DNA of 64,000 nt from Endobacterium cereale (GCF_009617585.1 NZ_WIXI01000041.1:1-64000); one strand, 5' to 3'; positions 33,817 to 43,627 are shown, counted from the first letter of the stretch. Notes: generated from the sequence alone by a model not told the origin. Program-made: numbers and translations.

Positions 33817-34152
33817 TCACCTGTATCCGAAGGACTGTAGCACGAACGTGGTTCCGAGCATGCCGGCAAACCCTGCCAGGAGGCAAATAAGGGCTATGAC
33901 ATTGCCTAGCGGTTTCATCCGTTTCTTCTCCGCGTCTCTCGTCATGTCCTCCGTCTTTTCACCCAGGATGAGCATAACAAACCCAAAGACGATCAGTGGC
34001 CCCACTAGAAAGGACGCCAGAGACCAAACACTGATCTCAGGCGTATCCTCCTGTGCCAATCGGATGCGGTCGAAAATTGTCGGCCAGGATATTGCTGCTC
34101 CAATAATAATCAGGACAGCACCCCAAAGCCGTGCCTTCAAGTCGGAATTCAT
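33817..34152 (-). CDS. Small inner-membrane protein
   Basis: 111 residues with three hydrophobic segments: LWGAVLIIIGAAISWPTIF, VWSLASFLVGPLIVFGFVMLILG and VIALICLLAGFAGMLGTTFVL. AAGGGGACATGCA precedes the ATG. It lies downstream of the traG-coupled reading frame on the same strand. Function unknown. Confidence 0.65.
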   Translation of the reverse strand: MNSDLKARLWGAVLIIIGAAISWPTIFDRIRLAQEDTPEISVWSLASFLVGPLIVFGFVMLILGEKTEDMTRDAEKKRMKPLGNVIALICLLAGFAGMLGTTFVLQSFGYR

Positions 34153-34540
34153 TGCATGTCCCCTTTGCCTTCAAATTGGTAGCCGCAAAAATGAGTTTGA
34201 GCCCGATACGGGGGCTGAAGTGCTTTTGGGCGGCGAACTCTCTCTGCCCATGATTTCGCGAACCACGGCGGTCCGCATACCTCTTCTTTGACGTTCCAAC
34301 CGTAGAATTGGCTGCCTCGGTCGAAGCAGACGCTTTTGCATCGTCAGGTTTGGATAGTTCGAGCGCAAGAGCAGTGAGTGGATAAATCTTCGTCACAATC
34401 CCGCTCCTGGAAAGGGTTCCGATTTCGACCATGCATGACTCCAGCACAATCGGTGAAGTCTGCCAAACATCGGCGTCCCGTTGGTCGACGGCCGGTGGTG
34501 GCCTACGGAGAAGAGACATGATCCGTTCCTGCAATGTCAT
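34037..34540 (-). CDS. Possible small protein coupled to traG
   Basis: An ATG overlaps the traG stop in ATGA (34537-34540), and a second ATG (34519) has GCAGGAACGGATC before it. The first ~75 residues ([20 protein letters not shown]..., TLSRSGIVTKIYPLTALALE) look coding. The later part runs over the start of the membrane-protein gene and looks random, and another frame (VVREIMGRESSPPKSTSAP, ending 34171) looks better there. A frameshifted short gene ending near 34171 is therefore possible. Confidence 0.35.
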   Translation of the reverse strand: MTLQERIMSLLRRPPPAVDQRDADVWQTSPIVLESCMVEIGTLSRSGIVTKIYPLTALALELSKPDDAKASASTEAANSTVGTSKKRYADRRGSRNHGQREFAAQKHFSPRIGLKLIFAATNLKAKGTCNEFRLEGTALGCCPDYYWSSNILADNFRPHPIGTGGYA

Positions 34541-36459
34541 TCGTTCCCGGATGAATGGAAACGATTTTCCTGGACCGAGTGGATCATATCCTCGCGGCGA
34601 AACCAGATGGCGCGGCCACATCTCAGCGGCGGATTGCCGGCGGTGAAAACGATCTGTTCGTCAGTGCGCATGCGCAAGACTTCATGCGGCTGGATGAGAG
34701 GACGTGCAACCAGCTGCTTGGACCGCGTTCGTGATGATCCCCGTGATTGAAAACTGCGGCTGACCTGATCAACTTCGACCGTCGTCACGCCGCAGCGGCG
34801 CGAAATGTAGTCGGCCGTTTCAGGATCGTTGATCGCCGCAAAGGAGATCCAGCTGGCGCTCTCGAACCATTTACTGGAGGCGTCACGGCCGCCATAGGTT
34901 TCGCGTAACTGACCGATCGACTGATAGATCATCGTCAGTGAAATGCCGTACTTGCGGCCGGCATCACGCGCCGTTTCCAGAATGCGCATATAGCCGAGCC
35001 GAGCCGCTTCATCGAGAAGGAAAAGCGTTCGTCCCTCGACTGCTCCATCCCGGTTGTAGATGGCGTTCAGCAGTGCGCCGATTATCACCCGGGCAAGACC
35101 TGAATGGGCCTCGAGGGTCTTGAGGTCGATATTGAGAAAGACATCGGTCTTATCGGACGCAATGTCGTCCGTCGAGAACTCGTCGCCAGATACCAGTGCC
35201 GCATAGTTCTTGTAGGACAGCCAGTGCGTTTCCTTGATCGCATTGGCATAGACGCCTGAAAATGTTTCGGGTGTCATGTTCACGAAAGCGGCAACGTTTT
35301 CCTTCACGAATTCCGATTGGGAGCCGTTGTAGATTTCCTGCAGGCGGGTGCGTAGTTTCGGCTCCGGCTCGGCAAGATTGGCGCGAACCTGGCGCAACGT
35401 CTGCTGCTCTTTTTCAGTCTGGCCGGACAGGCAGACATCGGCGATCATAGCGGTGACCAGTTGCAGGCCGGAGGCGCGAAAGAAATCGTCACGCACGCCT
35501 GTGGCTCGGCCCGTGTCGCTGACGATCCAGGATGCGACGGCTGCGATATCTTCTTCCTTCGTGCCGCCGAACTTGCCGATCCAGTCGAGTGCGTTAAACC
35601 CTGTGTGCGGCTTGCGCGGATCGAGGACTATGATCGTGCGGGCTGACTTGCGCCGGTGCTCCCTCACCATCGGTGCAACTTCGTTCGATGGATCGAGGAC
35701 AACCAGATTTCCCTGCCATTTGAGAGCGGTCGGGATTGTCACCGACGTCGTCTTGAAACCACCCGAGCCGGCAAAAACGATGCCATGCGACGAACCGAAT
35801 GATCCGTCGAAACATAAGAGTGAAGTCTTGCCACCCTTGCCCCAGCTTGTCGGGTCATCTGCCCGGAATGGCCGTCCCGTGATGTCGTCCCTGTCGACAC
35901 GATAACACTCTCCGACCACGATGCCGCCAGTTCCGGGAAACAGTTTTTGTGCATCGGCGAGTGTCATCCATTCGGCATCTCCATGGATAGCACGCTTGCC
36001 TGCGATCCGTTTCGGTACCGCTCGCGCGAATGCCGCATTGCCCATCACGATGACCCTGATTGCAAAGCAGGCGACCATCAGCGCACCGCCTGCACCGATC
36101 ATCGTGGCAGGGTCGAGGTAGGAAAGGATGGACGTACCCGATGGAACGGAATGCGAGAACGTCACTAGGCGCATTGTTTCGCGAACCACGCCGGCAAGCA
36201 CCACGACAAGGCACCCGGCACCGGTGCCCGATCCGACGATCCTGATACTCGTCGATCCAGCCGACGCAAAGATCGCAATCAGACCCAAACATGCGGCCGC
36301 AAGATAGGGGAATGCTATACCAATCCGCCCAAGCGTTAACCTTGCGGCTTCTGTGGCACCGAAGCGTGCAAGCCATTGCTCCAATCCCGTCAGCCCGGCG
36401 AACGCTGCCATCATCAGAACTGGCGGCAGAACGAAGGCGGTGAGTTTACGGATCGTCAT
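34537..36459 (-). CDS. traG: Type IV coupling protein TraG (VirD4 family)
   Basis: 640-residue ATPase that brings the relaxosome to the mating pore. The N-terminal ~150 residues contain four membrane segments. Walker A reads [11 protein letters not shown] (~230) and Walker [13 protein letters not shown], followed by [15 protein letters not shown], a VirD4 signature. The start at 36459 follows GGAGGCTTTTGGCA. It overlaps traD by 14 bases, giving a traC-traD-traG operon that reads left from the oriT region as on Ti plasmids. Confidence 0.95.
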   Translation of the reverse strand: MTIRKLTAFVLPPVLMMAAFAGLTGLEQWLARFGATEAARLTLGRIGIAFPYLAAACLGLIAIFASAGSTSIRIVGSGTGAGCLVVVLAGVVRETMRLVTFSHSVPSGTSILSYLDPATMIGAGGALMVACFAIRVIVMGNAAFARAVPKRIAGKRAIHGDAEWMTLADAQKLFPGTGGIVVGECYRVDRDDITGRPFRADDPTSWGKGGKTSLLCFDGSFGSSHGIVFAGSGGFKTTSVTIPTALKWQGNLVVLDPSNEVAPMVREHRRKSARTIIVLDPRKPHTGFNALDWIGKFGGTKEEDIAAVASWIVSDTGRATGVRDDFFRASGLQLVTAMIADVCLSGQTEKEQQTLRQVRANLAEPEPKLRTRLQEIYNGSQSEFVKENVAAFVNMTPETFSGVYANAIKETHWLSYKNYAALVSGDEFSTDDIASDKTDVFLNIDLKTLEAHSGLARVIIGALLNAIYNRDGAVEGRTLFLLDEAARLGYMRILETARDAGRKYGISLTMIYQSIGQLRETYGGRDASSKWFESASWISFAAINDPETADYISRRCGVTTVEVDQVSRSFQSRGSSRTRSKQLVARPLIQPHEVLRMRTDEQIVFTAGNPPLRCGRAIWFRREDMIHSVQENRFHSSGNE

Positions 36460-36661
36460 TGCCAAAAGCCTCCGACCCGACGGCGATCAATCGCGCGCGC
36501 TCGTTCTCGTCGAGGTTCATGCGGTGGCGGAGGTCGATCAGCGCACCGAGAAGAAGCGCACGTTTCTCGTATCGCAGGCCTGCTTTGACGATCAGGCCGC
36601 CAAGCGCAATTTTCTCGCGCGTATCCTTCCTGCGTGCATCCAGTATCGATGACCTGGCCAT
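36446..36661 (-). CDS. traD: Conjugal transfer protein TraD
   Basis: 71 residues, the same length as TraD of Ti plasmids: [47 protein letters not shown] 36661 follows GGCGAGGCTTGATCGC. It is sandwiched between traC and traG with short overlaps or gaps. It is an accessory relaxosome protein of the DtrD type; its precise role is not established. Confidence 0.85.
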   Translation of the reverse strand: MARSSILDARRKDTREKIALGGLIVKAGLRYEKRALLLGALIDLRHRMNLDENERARLIAVGSEAFGNDDP

Positions 36662-36665
36662 GCGA

Positions 36666-36968
36666 TCAAGCCTCGCCAATGCCGCTCGAAGCCGGGCCAG
36701 GCGGGATCGCTGAGCTTGCGTCCTCGCGTTGACCTGCTCCTTTTCCCCTCCCGTCCGAAACAGCTCTCGCCGTTCCGCGACTTGGCCGAAAGTCTGCGGC
36801 GATATCTTCGAACCGCGACAGCATTACAGTTTCATCGATCTCGAGTTCGCCCAGGCCTGCCTTCAGAGCGATGCGGCCGATCCGTTCGGCTTCGCGTGTT
36901 TCGGCGGCCCTCAACTGGTCCTGGAGCTTGGCGATCTCATCGCGGATTTTCGAGGATGGCTTTTTCAT
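36666..36968 (-). CDS. traC: Conjugal transfer protein TraC
   Basis: 100 residues starting [45 protein letters not shown], as in Ti TraC. GGGAGACTGACGGA precedes the ATG. The N-terminal helix may contact DNA at oriT. It is the first gene of traCDG, divergent from traA across about 250 bases holding oriT. Confidence 0.88.
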   Translation of the reverse strand: MKKPSSKIRDEIAKLQDQLRAAETREAERIGRIALKAGLGELEIDETVMLSRFEDIAADFRPSRGTARAVSDGRGKGAGQREDASSAIPPGPASSGIGEA

Positions 36969-37038
36969 TCCGTCAGTCTCCCTTGGTTGGAAAGCGGTGG
37001 CATGAGCTACAGATTTCCAGACCGCAGGGTGCGAAGCA

Positions 37039-37054
37039 CTAGGGTAAATTCTGC
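37039..37054 (-). promoter_or_regulatory. 16-base motif shared with the traI/repA region
   Basis: The minus strand reads GCAGAATTTACCCTAG, identical to 55210-55225. It lies between traC and oriT. A TraR/tra-box role or another regulatory role is inferred from the two locations. Confidence 0.45.
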
Positions 37055-37111
37055 AATCGCCATGGGCGATGCTTTGGTCAATCATCCGACCGCTCGACGA
37101 GAGCGGATCCG

Positions 37112-37146
37112 GAACGGCGCAATTATACGTCGCTGACGCGACGTTC
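37112..37146 (+). other. oriT: Origin of transfer (oriT), Ti/rhizobial type
   Basis: The core GGCGCAATTATACGTCGC (from 37115), followed by TGACGCGACG, matches the nick region of Ti and rhizobial quorum-type plasmids. CGTCGC-TGAC-GCGACG forms a small hairpin (37128-37143), and GAACG / CGTTC (37112-37116, 37142-37146) make the outer arms. It lies between divergent traC and traA, as expected for the site TraA nicks. Confidence 0.85.
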
Positions 37147-37219
37147 AGTTTTGGCGCCCTGGCGGGGCCCTCCGCACTCCTCAAACCCGTCGATTTTGCT
37201 CTGAAGGAGATCTTTGCTC

Positions 37220-40200
37220 GTGGCCGTCCCGCATTTTTCCGTCAGCATTGTTACCCGCGGCCGCGGCGCAAGTGCCGTCATGTCGGCGGCGTATCGGCAT
37301 TGCGCCAGGATGGAATTTGACCGTGAGGCCCGGACCATCGACTACACGCGCAAGCAGGGTCTGCTGCACGAGGAGTTCGTCATTCCCGAAGACGCGCCTG
37401 AATGGCTTCGAACCTTGATCGGTGACCGGTCCGTCTCCGGGGCGTCGGAAGCCTTCTGGAATACGGTCGAAGGTTTCGAGAAAAGGGCCGACGCGCAACT
37501 GGCCAAGGACGTAACCATTGCCCTGCCCATCGAGCTCTCTGCTGGCCAAAATATCGAGCTGATGCGTGATTTCGTGGCAGGACATATCACACCAAAGGGC
37601 ATGGTGGCCGACTGGGTCTATCATGACGCTCCGGGCAATCCGCATATCCATCTGATGATGACATTGCGGCCGCTGACTGAGGATGGCTTTGGCGGAAAGA
37701 AGATCGCGGTACTCGGGCCGGACGGCAATCCCCTGCGAAATGAAGCAGGCAAGATCGTCTATCAGCTATGGTCCGGCGATGGCGCAGATTTCAACGCTTT
37801 CAGGGACAGTTGGTTTGCCTGCCAGAACCGCTATCTTGCGCTTGCAGGCCTCGATATTCGTGTCGATGGTCGATCGTTTGAGAAGCAGGGCATACCACTC
37901 GAGCCGACGATCCATCTTGGGGTGGGCACGGCAGCGATCGATCGGAAGGCGGATGCGGCAGCAGAGCCCGGTCACGCCGGGAAGGTGAAGCTCGAGCGGA
38001 TCGAGTTGCAGGAAGAGCGCCGTGAGATAAACGCCCACCGTATCGAGCGCGATCCCGGTCTGGTCATCGATGTCATAACCCGCGAAAAGAGCGTCTTCGA
38101 TGAGCGTGATATCGCCAAGCTCCTGCACCGTTATACCGACGATCCGGCATTATTCAGGGATCTGATGGTGCGGGTTCTGCAGCATCCCGCTGCATTGTGT
38201 CTGGATCGCGAGCGAATCTCATTTGCGACGGGTGCGCGATCTCACGCCAAGTACACCACGCGTGATCTCGTTCGCATCGAAGCGCAGATGGCCAACCGAG
38301 CGTTATGGCTCGCCCGACAGCACTCTCACCTGATTTCGGCGCGGATCCTCAAGCGAACGTTCAAGCGTCAGGAGCACCTATCGGACGAGCAGAAATCTGC
38401 CATCGAACATGTGGCCGGCGGTAGCCGGATAACCGCCATCGTCGGGCGCGCAGGCGCTGGCAAGACGACGATGATGCACGCCGCACGTGACGCATGGGAG
38501 GCGGCCGGATATCGCGTCGTCGGCGGCGCTCTCGCCGGCAAGGCCGCCGAAGGTCTGGAGAAGGAAGCGGGGATCGCATCGCACACGCTTTCTTCATGGG
38601 AGCTGCGGTGGGACCAGGAGCGGGATCATCTGGATGAAAGAACGGTTTTTGTACTCGACGAAGCCGGGATGGTATCTTCCCGGCAGATGGCCCACTTTGT
38701 CGAAGCGGCCGCTTTGTCGGGTGCAAAGCTGGTTCTGATCGGCGATCCCGATCAACTGCAGCCGATCGAGGCGGGCGCCGCCTTCCGGGCGATTGCCGAG
38801 CGGATCGGCTATGCGGAACTCGACACGATCTATCGCCAGCGCGAACAGTGGATGCGGGACGCGTCGCTCGATCTGGCGCGAGGAAACGTCTCGGCAGCGC
38901 TGAGCGCCTACGAGCAACAGGCTATGGTACGGACGGCCTGGACCAGGGACGAAGCGATTGTGTCTCTGGTCGATGATTGGGACCGGAACTATGATCCACA
39001 AACGACCTCGCTGATCCTCGCGCATCGGCGTCGCGACGTCCGAATGTTGAACGAGATGGCGCGCGCCAGGCTCGTTGAACGAAGCGTGGTCGATAACGGA
39101 TGTGCGTTCGAGACGGAAGACGGTGCCCGTCTGTTTGCAGCCGGCGATCAGATCATCTTCTTGAAGAACGAGGGCTCGCTCGGGGTCAAGAACGGAATGC
39201 TGGCGCGCGTTACCGATGCGCGAGCCGGTCACCTTGTTGCCGAGATCGGAAGCGGCGAAGACCGCCGTCAGATCACGATCGATCAGCACTTTTACGCCAA
39301 TGTCGATCATGGCTACGCCACCACCATCCACAAGAGCCAGGGCGCTACTGTCGATCGGGTCAAGGTACTGGCATCGAGCACGATGGATCGGCATCTCTCC
39401 TATGTCGCCATGACGCGCCACCGGGAGACGGCGGAGCTCTATATCGGGCTGGACGATTTTGCGGACCGGCGTGGTGGTGTTTTGGTCGATCACGGTGAAG
39501 CGCCCTTCGAGCACAAGCCGGAGAACCGCGACAGCTACTTCGTCACGCTCGGATATGGTGATGGCGAGGAACGCACCATCTGGGGTGTCGATCTTGCGCG
39601 CGCCATGGATGAGACGGATGTCGTGATCGGCGATCGTATCGGTCTCGAACACGTCAAAGCCACGCCCATCAAGCTGCCGAATGGCGCCGTGGTCCAACGC
39701 AATTCCTGGAAGGTTGTGCCCTTGGCGGAACTGGCCATGGCCAGGATGCACGAGCGGCTGTCGCGTGACGCATCGAAGGAAACGACACTGGATTACCAGA
39801 GCGTTTCCGAGCTGCGCGCAGCGCTTCGATTTGCGGATACGCGTGGCCTTCATCTGCTGAATGCCGCTCGCACGCTCATGCGCGACCGCCTGGATTGGAC
39901 GGTCCGTCAAAAGAAGAAGCTCACCGATCTCGCTTCGCGGCTCGCGACCATCGGAATGCGGCTTGGATTGGGCTCGATGCCAGCGGGAAAGCGGCAGCAT
40001 CACACTGGGACAGACACCGAAACACGGATCCGTTCCGTATCCGTAGAGGAGAAAACACTCATGGTTTCCGGCATTTCGTCGTTCGCAAAATCACTGGAGC
40101 AGGCCGTCGAGGATAAGGTCTCGGCGGATCCGGCGCTAAAAAACCAATGGCAGGACGTCTCGGCGCGCTTTCATCTGGTCTTCGCCGATCCACAGTCGGC

Positions 40201-40852
40201 ATTCGATGCGGTGAATGTCCATGCCATGATCGGGAATTCCGCGACCGCAGCCGCGACGCTCGAGACGATCATAGAGCGGCCTGAAACCTTCGGAATGCTG
40301 AAAGGCAAGACCGGTCTTTTCGCCGGAAAGGCCGAGAGCGAGGCCCGGCAAACCGCACTCGTCAATGTTCCGGCCTTGGCCCGCGATCTCGAGGCCTATC
40401 TGCACAAGCGCGAGGAGGCGTCACAAAAATATGAGGCAGAGGTTCGTGCCACACGGCTGAAGGTCGCCATCGAGATCCCGGCGCTCTCGGATGCAGCAAG
40501 GCAAACCCTGGAACGGGTCCGTGACGCTATCGACCGCAACGATCTTCCTGCAGGCCTCGAATACGCGCTGGCCGACAAGATGGTGAAAGCCGAACTCGAA
40601 GGGTTTGCCAGGATCGCAACGGAGCGTTTTGGGGAGCGCACCTTCCTTCCACTCGCGGCAAAGACTGCGGACGGCAGGACGTTCGAGAGATTGTCGGGTG
40701 GAATGAACCCGGCACAGAAGGCCGAGCTGCGATCCGCGTGGAGCATGATCCGAACGGTGCAGCAGCTTGCCGCTCATGAGCGAACGACAACGGCGCTTTC
40801 CCAGGCGGAAACGATGCGGCAGACCCAGACAAAAGGACTGGCTCTGAAATGA
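37220..40852 (+). CDS. traA: Relaxase-helicase TraA
   Basis: About 1210 residues. The N-terminal MobA/MobL-type relaxase has HFSVSIVTRGRGASAV, AAYRHC, the motif III His cluster (HDAPGNPHIHLMM, ~135-147) and FRDSWFACQNRYL. The middle is a RecD-like helicase: Walker A VGRAGAGKTTMM (~410), VFVLDEAGMV, IGDPDQLQ, KSQGATVD, YVAMTRHRE. The C-terminus is a long helical region. It nicks oriT, stays on the 5' end and unwinds the strand for export. Ti TraA usually begins MAVPHFSV, so I use the GTG at 37220; TTG 37214 is also in frame. AAGGAGATC lies upstream. Confidence 0.95.
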   Translation: MAVPHFSVSIVTRGRGASAVMSAAYRHCARMEFDREARTIDYTRKQGLLHEEFVIPEDAPEWLRTLIGDRSVSGASEAFWNTVEGFEKRADAQLAKDVTIALPIELSAGQNIELMRDFVAGHITPKGMVADWVYHDAPGNPHIHLMMTLRPLTEDGFGGKKIAVLGPDGNPLRNEAGKIVYQLWSGDGADFNAFRDSWFACQNRYLALAGLDIRVDGRSFEKQGIPLEPTIHLGVGTAAIDRKADAAAEPGHAGKVKLERIELQEERREINAHRIERDPGLVIDVITREKSVFDERDIAKLLHRYTDDPALFRDLMVRVLQHPAALCLDRERISFATGARSHAKYTTRDLVRIEAQMANRALWLARQHSHLISARILKRTFKRQEHLSDEQKSAIEHVAGGSRITAIVGRAGAGKTTMMHAARDAWEAAGYRVVGGALAGKAAEGLEKEAGIASHTLSSWELRWDQERDHLDERTVFVLDEAGMVSSRQMAHFVEAAALSGAKLVLIGDPDQLQPIEAGAAFRAIAERIGYAELDTIYRQREQWMRDASLDLARGNVSAALSAYEQQAMVRTAWTRDEAIVSLVDDWDRNYDPQTTSLILAHRRRDVRMLNEMARARLVERSVVDNGCAFETEDGARLFAAGDQIIFLKNEGSLGVKNGMLARVTDARAGHLVAEIGSGEDRRQITIDQHFYANVDHGYATTIHKSQGATVDRVKVLASSTMDRHLSYVAMTRHRETAELYIGLDDFADRRGGVLVDHGEAPFEHKPENRDSYFVTLGYGDGEERTIWGVDLARAMDETDVVIGDRIGLEHVKATPIKLPNGAVVQRNSWKVVPLAELAMARMHERLSRDASKETTLDYQSVSELRAALRFADTRGLHLLNAARTLMRDRLDWTVRQKKKLTDLASRLATIGMRLGLGSMPAGKRQHHTGTDTETRIRSVSVEEKTLMVSGISSFAKSLEQAVEDKVSADPALKNQWQDVSARFHLVFADPQSAFDAVNVHAMIGNSATAAATLETIIERPETFGMLKGKTGLFAGKAESEARQTALVNVPALARDLEAYLHKREEASQKYEAEVRATRLKVAIEIPALSDAARQTLERVRDAIDRNDLPAGLEYALADKMVKAELEGFARIATERFGERTFLPLAAKTADGRTFERLSGGMNPAQKAELRSAWSMIRTVQQLAAHERTTTALSQAETMRQTQTKGLALK

Positions 40853-41415
40853 TCACTCAAACACATGACGTCTTGTCTACCGCCCGACAAACGCGACCGG
40901 CTCTTCTGCTGCTTGGCGCGTCCGGTTTCCTCATGCTTACGGCAGTTGTTGCCGGATTTGCCGGCGGTTTGCGGCTCAATACAACGCCAAGCGAGCCCCT
41001 CGGGCTCTGGCGGATCGTCAGGCTCGATCGCCCGGTTGAACGTGGCGATATCCTGTTCATCTGCCCGCCAATTTCGGCGGATATGCAAGAGGCACGATCT
41101 CGTGGCTACCTTCGTTTCGGTCTGTGCGAAGGTGGCATCGCGCCGCTGATCAAGACTGTGGCGGCATTGCCCGGCCAGGTCGTCGAGATCGGCAAGGTGG
41201 TTCGTATCGATGGAGAGATCCTCGCGCATTCTCGCCTCTTGTCGACGGACGGAAAGCGCCGGCGATTGAACCCCTATGCTGGCGGAGAGGTGGGTGCGGA
41301 CCAGATCTATCTGCATTCGGATTTTCCGGGATCTTTTGATTCTCGCTATTTTGGCCCGCTGCCCGTCAGCAACATTCTGGGGCTGGCGAAGGAGTTGATC
41401 ACCTATGCACCGTGA
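40849..41415 (+). CDS. traF: TraF, S26-type signal peptidase / pilin maturation protease
   Basis: 188 residues with an N-terminal membrane anchor (ALLLLGASGFLMLTAVVAGFAGG). TPSEPLGLW contains the catalytic Ser, and APLIKTVAALPGQVV the Lys of the S26 dyad. YFGPLPVSNILG is the C-terminal signature. In the RP4/Ti family TraF processes the TrbC prepilin into a cyclic pilin. It starts inside the traA stop (ATGA). Confidence 0.92.
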   Translation: MITQTHDVLSTARQTRPALLLLGASGFLMLTAVVAGFAGGLRLNTTPSEPLGLWRIVRLDRPVERGDILFICPPISADMQEARSRGYLRFGLCEGGIAPLIKTVAALPGQVVEIGKVVRIDGEILAHSRLLSTDGKRRRLNPYAGGEVGADQIYLHSDFPGSFDSRYFGPLPVSNILGLAKELITYAP

Positions 41416-42565
41416 CCGCCCTCACCTATTATTATTGCTGGGAGGCGCTGCTCTTTGCGGATGGATAGGCTGGAGTGGCGAGGTGCTTCTTCTCCCTGTC
41501 GCAGCCGTCTTTCCGGCACTGTGGTCCGGCGCGAAGACACGCTGGCAGGCGGCCCTTATCTCCGCATGTTATTTCCTGGCTGCTTCACGCGGTTTGCCGC
41601 CGGGCGTGGCGACCTTCTACGCGGCCGACCTTTTTCCGGGCCTGCTGCTGTGGGTGATTGCATCATCTGTCTTCGTTTGTGTGCATGCATTGTGCTGGGC
41701 CAATACGACTGCCTTGCGCCTTGCATTCCGATATGTCGGGGCTTGTGCCGTGATGGCCGTCCCGCCTGCCGGCATTCTCGGTTGGGCGCATCCGGTGACG
41801 GCTGCCGGCGCGATATTTCCTGGATGGGGCTGGGCCGGGCTGGTGGCGATGCTGATCGCCGTGGTCTTGATGACCACGCGCTATCGCCTCATCGCAGGAA
41901 CGGTTCTCTCTGGGCTTTGGATCTGGTCTGCCATCCATTGGACACCACCGATTGCTCCGGCCGGTTGGCAGGGTGTTGATCTTCATCTGGGCGCCTCTCT
42001 TGGGCGCGACCAGGGCATGCAAAGGCAACAACATCTGGTGTCTCTAGCAAGAGGATACGCGCCGGGGGGCGTTGTCGTGTTTCCTGAAAGTGCGCTCGGG
42101 TTCTGGACGCCAACCTCGAGCCGATTCTGGCAGAAGTCCCTTGAGCACACGGACACCACCATTATTGCCGGCGCAGCAGCCATTGACGAGAGCGGCTACG
42201 ACAATGTGCTGGTGCGCATCACGGCAGCGGGCGCTGACATCATCTATCGTGAGCGCATGCCTGTCCCTGGCGCCATGTGGCAGCCGTGGAGCGGCGAGCA
42301 GAATGGTTCAGGTGGTGCTCGCGCCTATGTTTTCGCCAATCCTGCGGTTCTTTCTGGCTCAGCAAGAGTTGCACCGCTCATCTGCTACGAACAACTGATC
42401 GTCTGGCCGGTGTTGCACTCCATGCTCCATGATCCCGACATCATCATTGCCGTTGGTAATGGCTGGTGGACGACCGGCACCTCCATCGTCGCCATCCAGC
42501 GCGCGGCCACGCAGGCCTGGGCGCGCCTCTTTGACAAACCCCTCGTGACGTCCTTCAACACCTGA
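41405..42565 (+). CDS. traB: TraB, membrane nitrilase-like conjugation protein
   Basis: 386 residues. About seven membrane segments are followed by a carbon-nitrogen-hydrolase domain: VVFPESALGFW (Glu), YRERMPVPGAMW (Lys position replaced by Arg/Met context), and PLICYEQLIVWP (Cys). This layout resembles apolipoprotein N-acyltransferase. TraB of Ti plasmids increases transfer efficiency. It overlaps traF by eleven bases, and GAAGGAGTTGATCACCT precedes the ATG. Confidence 0.9.
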   Translation: MHRDRPHLLLLLGGAALCGWIGWSGEVLLLPVAAVFPALWSGAKTRWQAALISACYFLAASRGLPPGVATFYAADLFPGLLLWVIASSVFVCVHALCWANTTALRLAFRYVGACAVMAVPPAGILGWAHPVTAAGAIFPGWGWAGLVAMLIAVVLMTTRYRLIAGTVLSGLWIWSAIHWTPPIAPAGWQGVDLHLGASLGRDQGMQRQQHLVSLARGYAPGGVVVFPESALGFWTPTSSRFWQKSLEHTDTTIIAGAAAIDESGYDNVLVRITAAGADIIYRERMPVPGAMWQPWSGEQNGSGGARAYVFANPAVLSGSARVAPLICYEQLIVWPVLHSMLHDPDIIIAVGNGWWTTGTSIVAIQRAATQAWARLFDKPLVTSFNT

Positions 42566-42576
42566 TTGGATAGACC

Positions 42577-43182
42577 ATGCTCGATGCTGCGTTGATTGCC
42601 CAATGTGCCGATCCCAGCCTGACGCCTGCTATCGTGGAACGGTTTGTCGAAGTGGCCGGATCGGATGATCCGCTGGCGATCACCGTTCGTTGGGGGGACA
42701 AAACCATCCTCGTTCCGAAGCCAACGACGGCTGAGGAGGCGCTCGGCATTGTCAGACAGCATGCCGGCATGGCCACAGTTCGGGTGGGCATCACGCAACT
42801 GCCTGTCGGTCACGGTGTCGGACGAAGCGAGGAGCTCAATGGCAAGCCTTTCGACCCTTGCGAAAATCTGCGCGCCGGGACTGCCATGTTCGCTAAGATC
42901 GCACGCATTGTCACGAGGTGGTATGGCAATCCGACCGACAGCCAGGTTCTGCCGCAACTGTTCGAGGATGCTGTGCTTGCCTGGAAACGTGGTGTCTTCG
43001 AAGGGCAGAAGGTTTTCCTTGAAGAGGATCCGGGCGGGCAGACGTTCCTTATTGGAGGGCAGAGTGAGCAGGTCGAACTCTTCGGAGATGAAGTTCGACC
43101 TCCCTCGGCTCGACGGAAGGCTGAGGAACAGGAAGGTGCGGGCATCAGGGTCGATCTGTCGAGGATCGGTGTCGATCCATGA
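42577..43182 (+). CDS. traH: Conjugal transfer protein TraH
   Basis: 201 residues matching Ti TraH: MLDAALIAQCADPSLTPAIVERFVEVAGSDDPLAITV, VGITQLPVG, CENLRAGTAMFAKIARIVTRWYGNPT, and the end GIRVDLSRIG. The family has a lytic-transglycosylase-like arrangement, related to VirB1-type proteins, but activity is not certain. It is the last gene of traAFBH and is convergent with the small XRE gene nine bases away. Confidence 0.9.
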   Translation: MLDAALIAQCADPSLTPAIVERFVEVAGSDDPLAITVRWGDKTILVPKPTTAEEALGIVRQHAGMATVRVGITQLPVGHGVGRSEELNGKPFDPCENLRAGTAMFAKIARIVTRWYGNPTDSQVLPQLFEDAVLAWKRGVFEGQKVFLEEDPGGQTFLIGGQSEQVELFGDEVRPPSARRKAEEQEGAGIRVDLSRIGVDP

Positions 43183-43190
43183 GCCGGCCT

Positions 43191-43427
43191 CTAGCCGCTC
43201 AAATCGCCATCCTGCTCGGGTTTCCTGGTGATGAGTTCCACCGGGTCGGTACCCAATGCATCGGCGATCAGCCCGAGAACCGTCAGCGACGCACTCTTCT
43301 TTCCGCGTTCGATATCGCCGATATAACGAGTGCTCAGGCCACAGCGATGGGCCAATTCCTCCTGCGACATGTTCACGCCATGACGGGTACGACGCAAGTT
43401 CACCGCCATGATCCCGTTGAGATCCAT
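43191..43427 (-). CDS. XRE-family regulator between traH and traM
   Basis: 78 residues: MAVNLRRTRHGVNMSQEELAHRCGLSTRYIGDIERGKKSASLTVLGLIADALGTDPVELI. This is a textbook Cro/CI helix-turn-helix with little else. It is convergent with traH and divergent from traM. A perfect palindrome lies 36 bases upstream. It could repress itself and modulate traM, adding a layer to quorum control that classic Ti plasmids lack at this spot. Confidence 0.88.
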   Translation of the reverse strand: MDLNGIMAVNLRRTRHGVNMSQEELAHRCGLSTRYIGDIERGKKSASLTVLGLIADALGTDPVELITRKPEQDGDLSG

Positions 43428-43463
43428 GCGGAAAGCGGAACGCTAATCCGAACAATCCGACTA

Positions 43464-43477
43464 GGAACTATAGTTCC
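43464..43477. promoter_or_regulatory. Palindromic operator of the XRE gene
   Basis: GGAACTATAGTTCC is a perfect 14-base palindrome between the divergent XRE and traM genes. Half-site-like copies (CGGAAC, CCGAAC) lie at 43436-43455. It is probably an XRE binding site. Confidence 0.6.
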
Positions 43478-43627
43478 GATTCGACAGGAGGCGTGCTATT
43501 GTCCAACTGGTTTTTCCGCGTTTTGGCTCACGACAATGATCCATGCTTCCAAACATGAAATATTGGCCGGCGCGGCAACCGTAGGATTTGACATCCGTCA
43601 TCTCGCAACGTTACGTCAACGAACACA

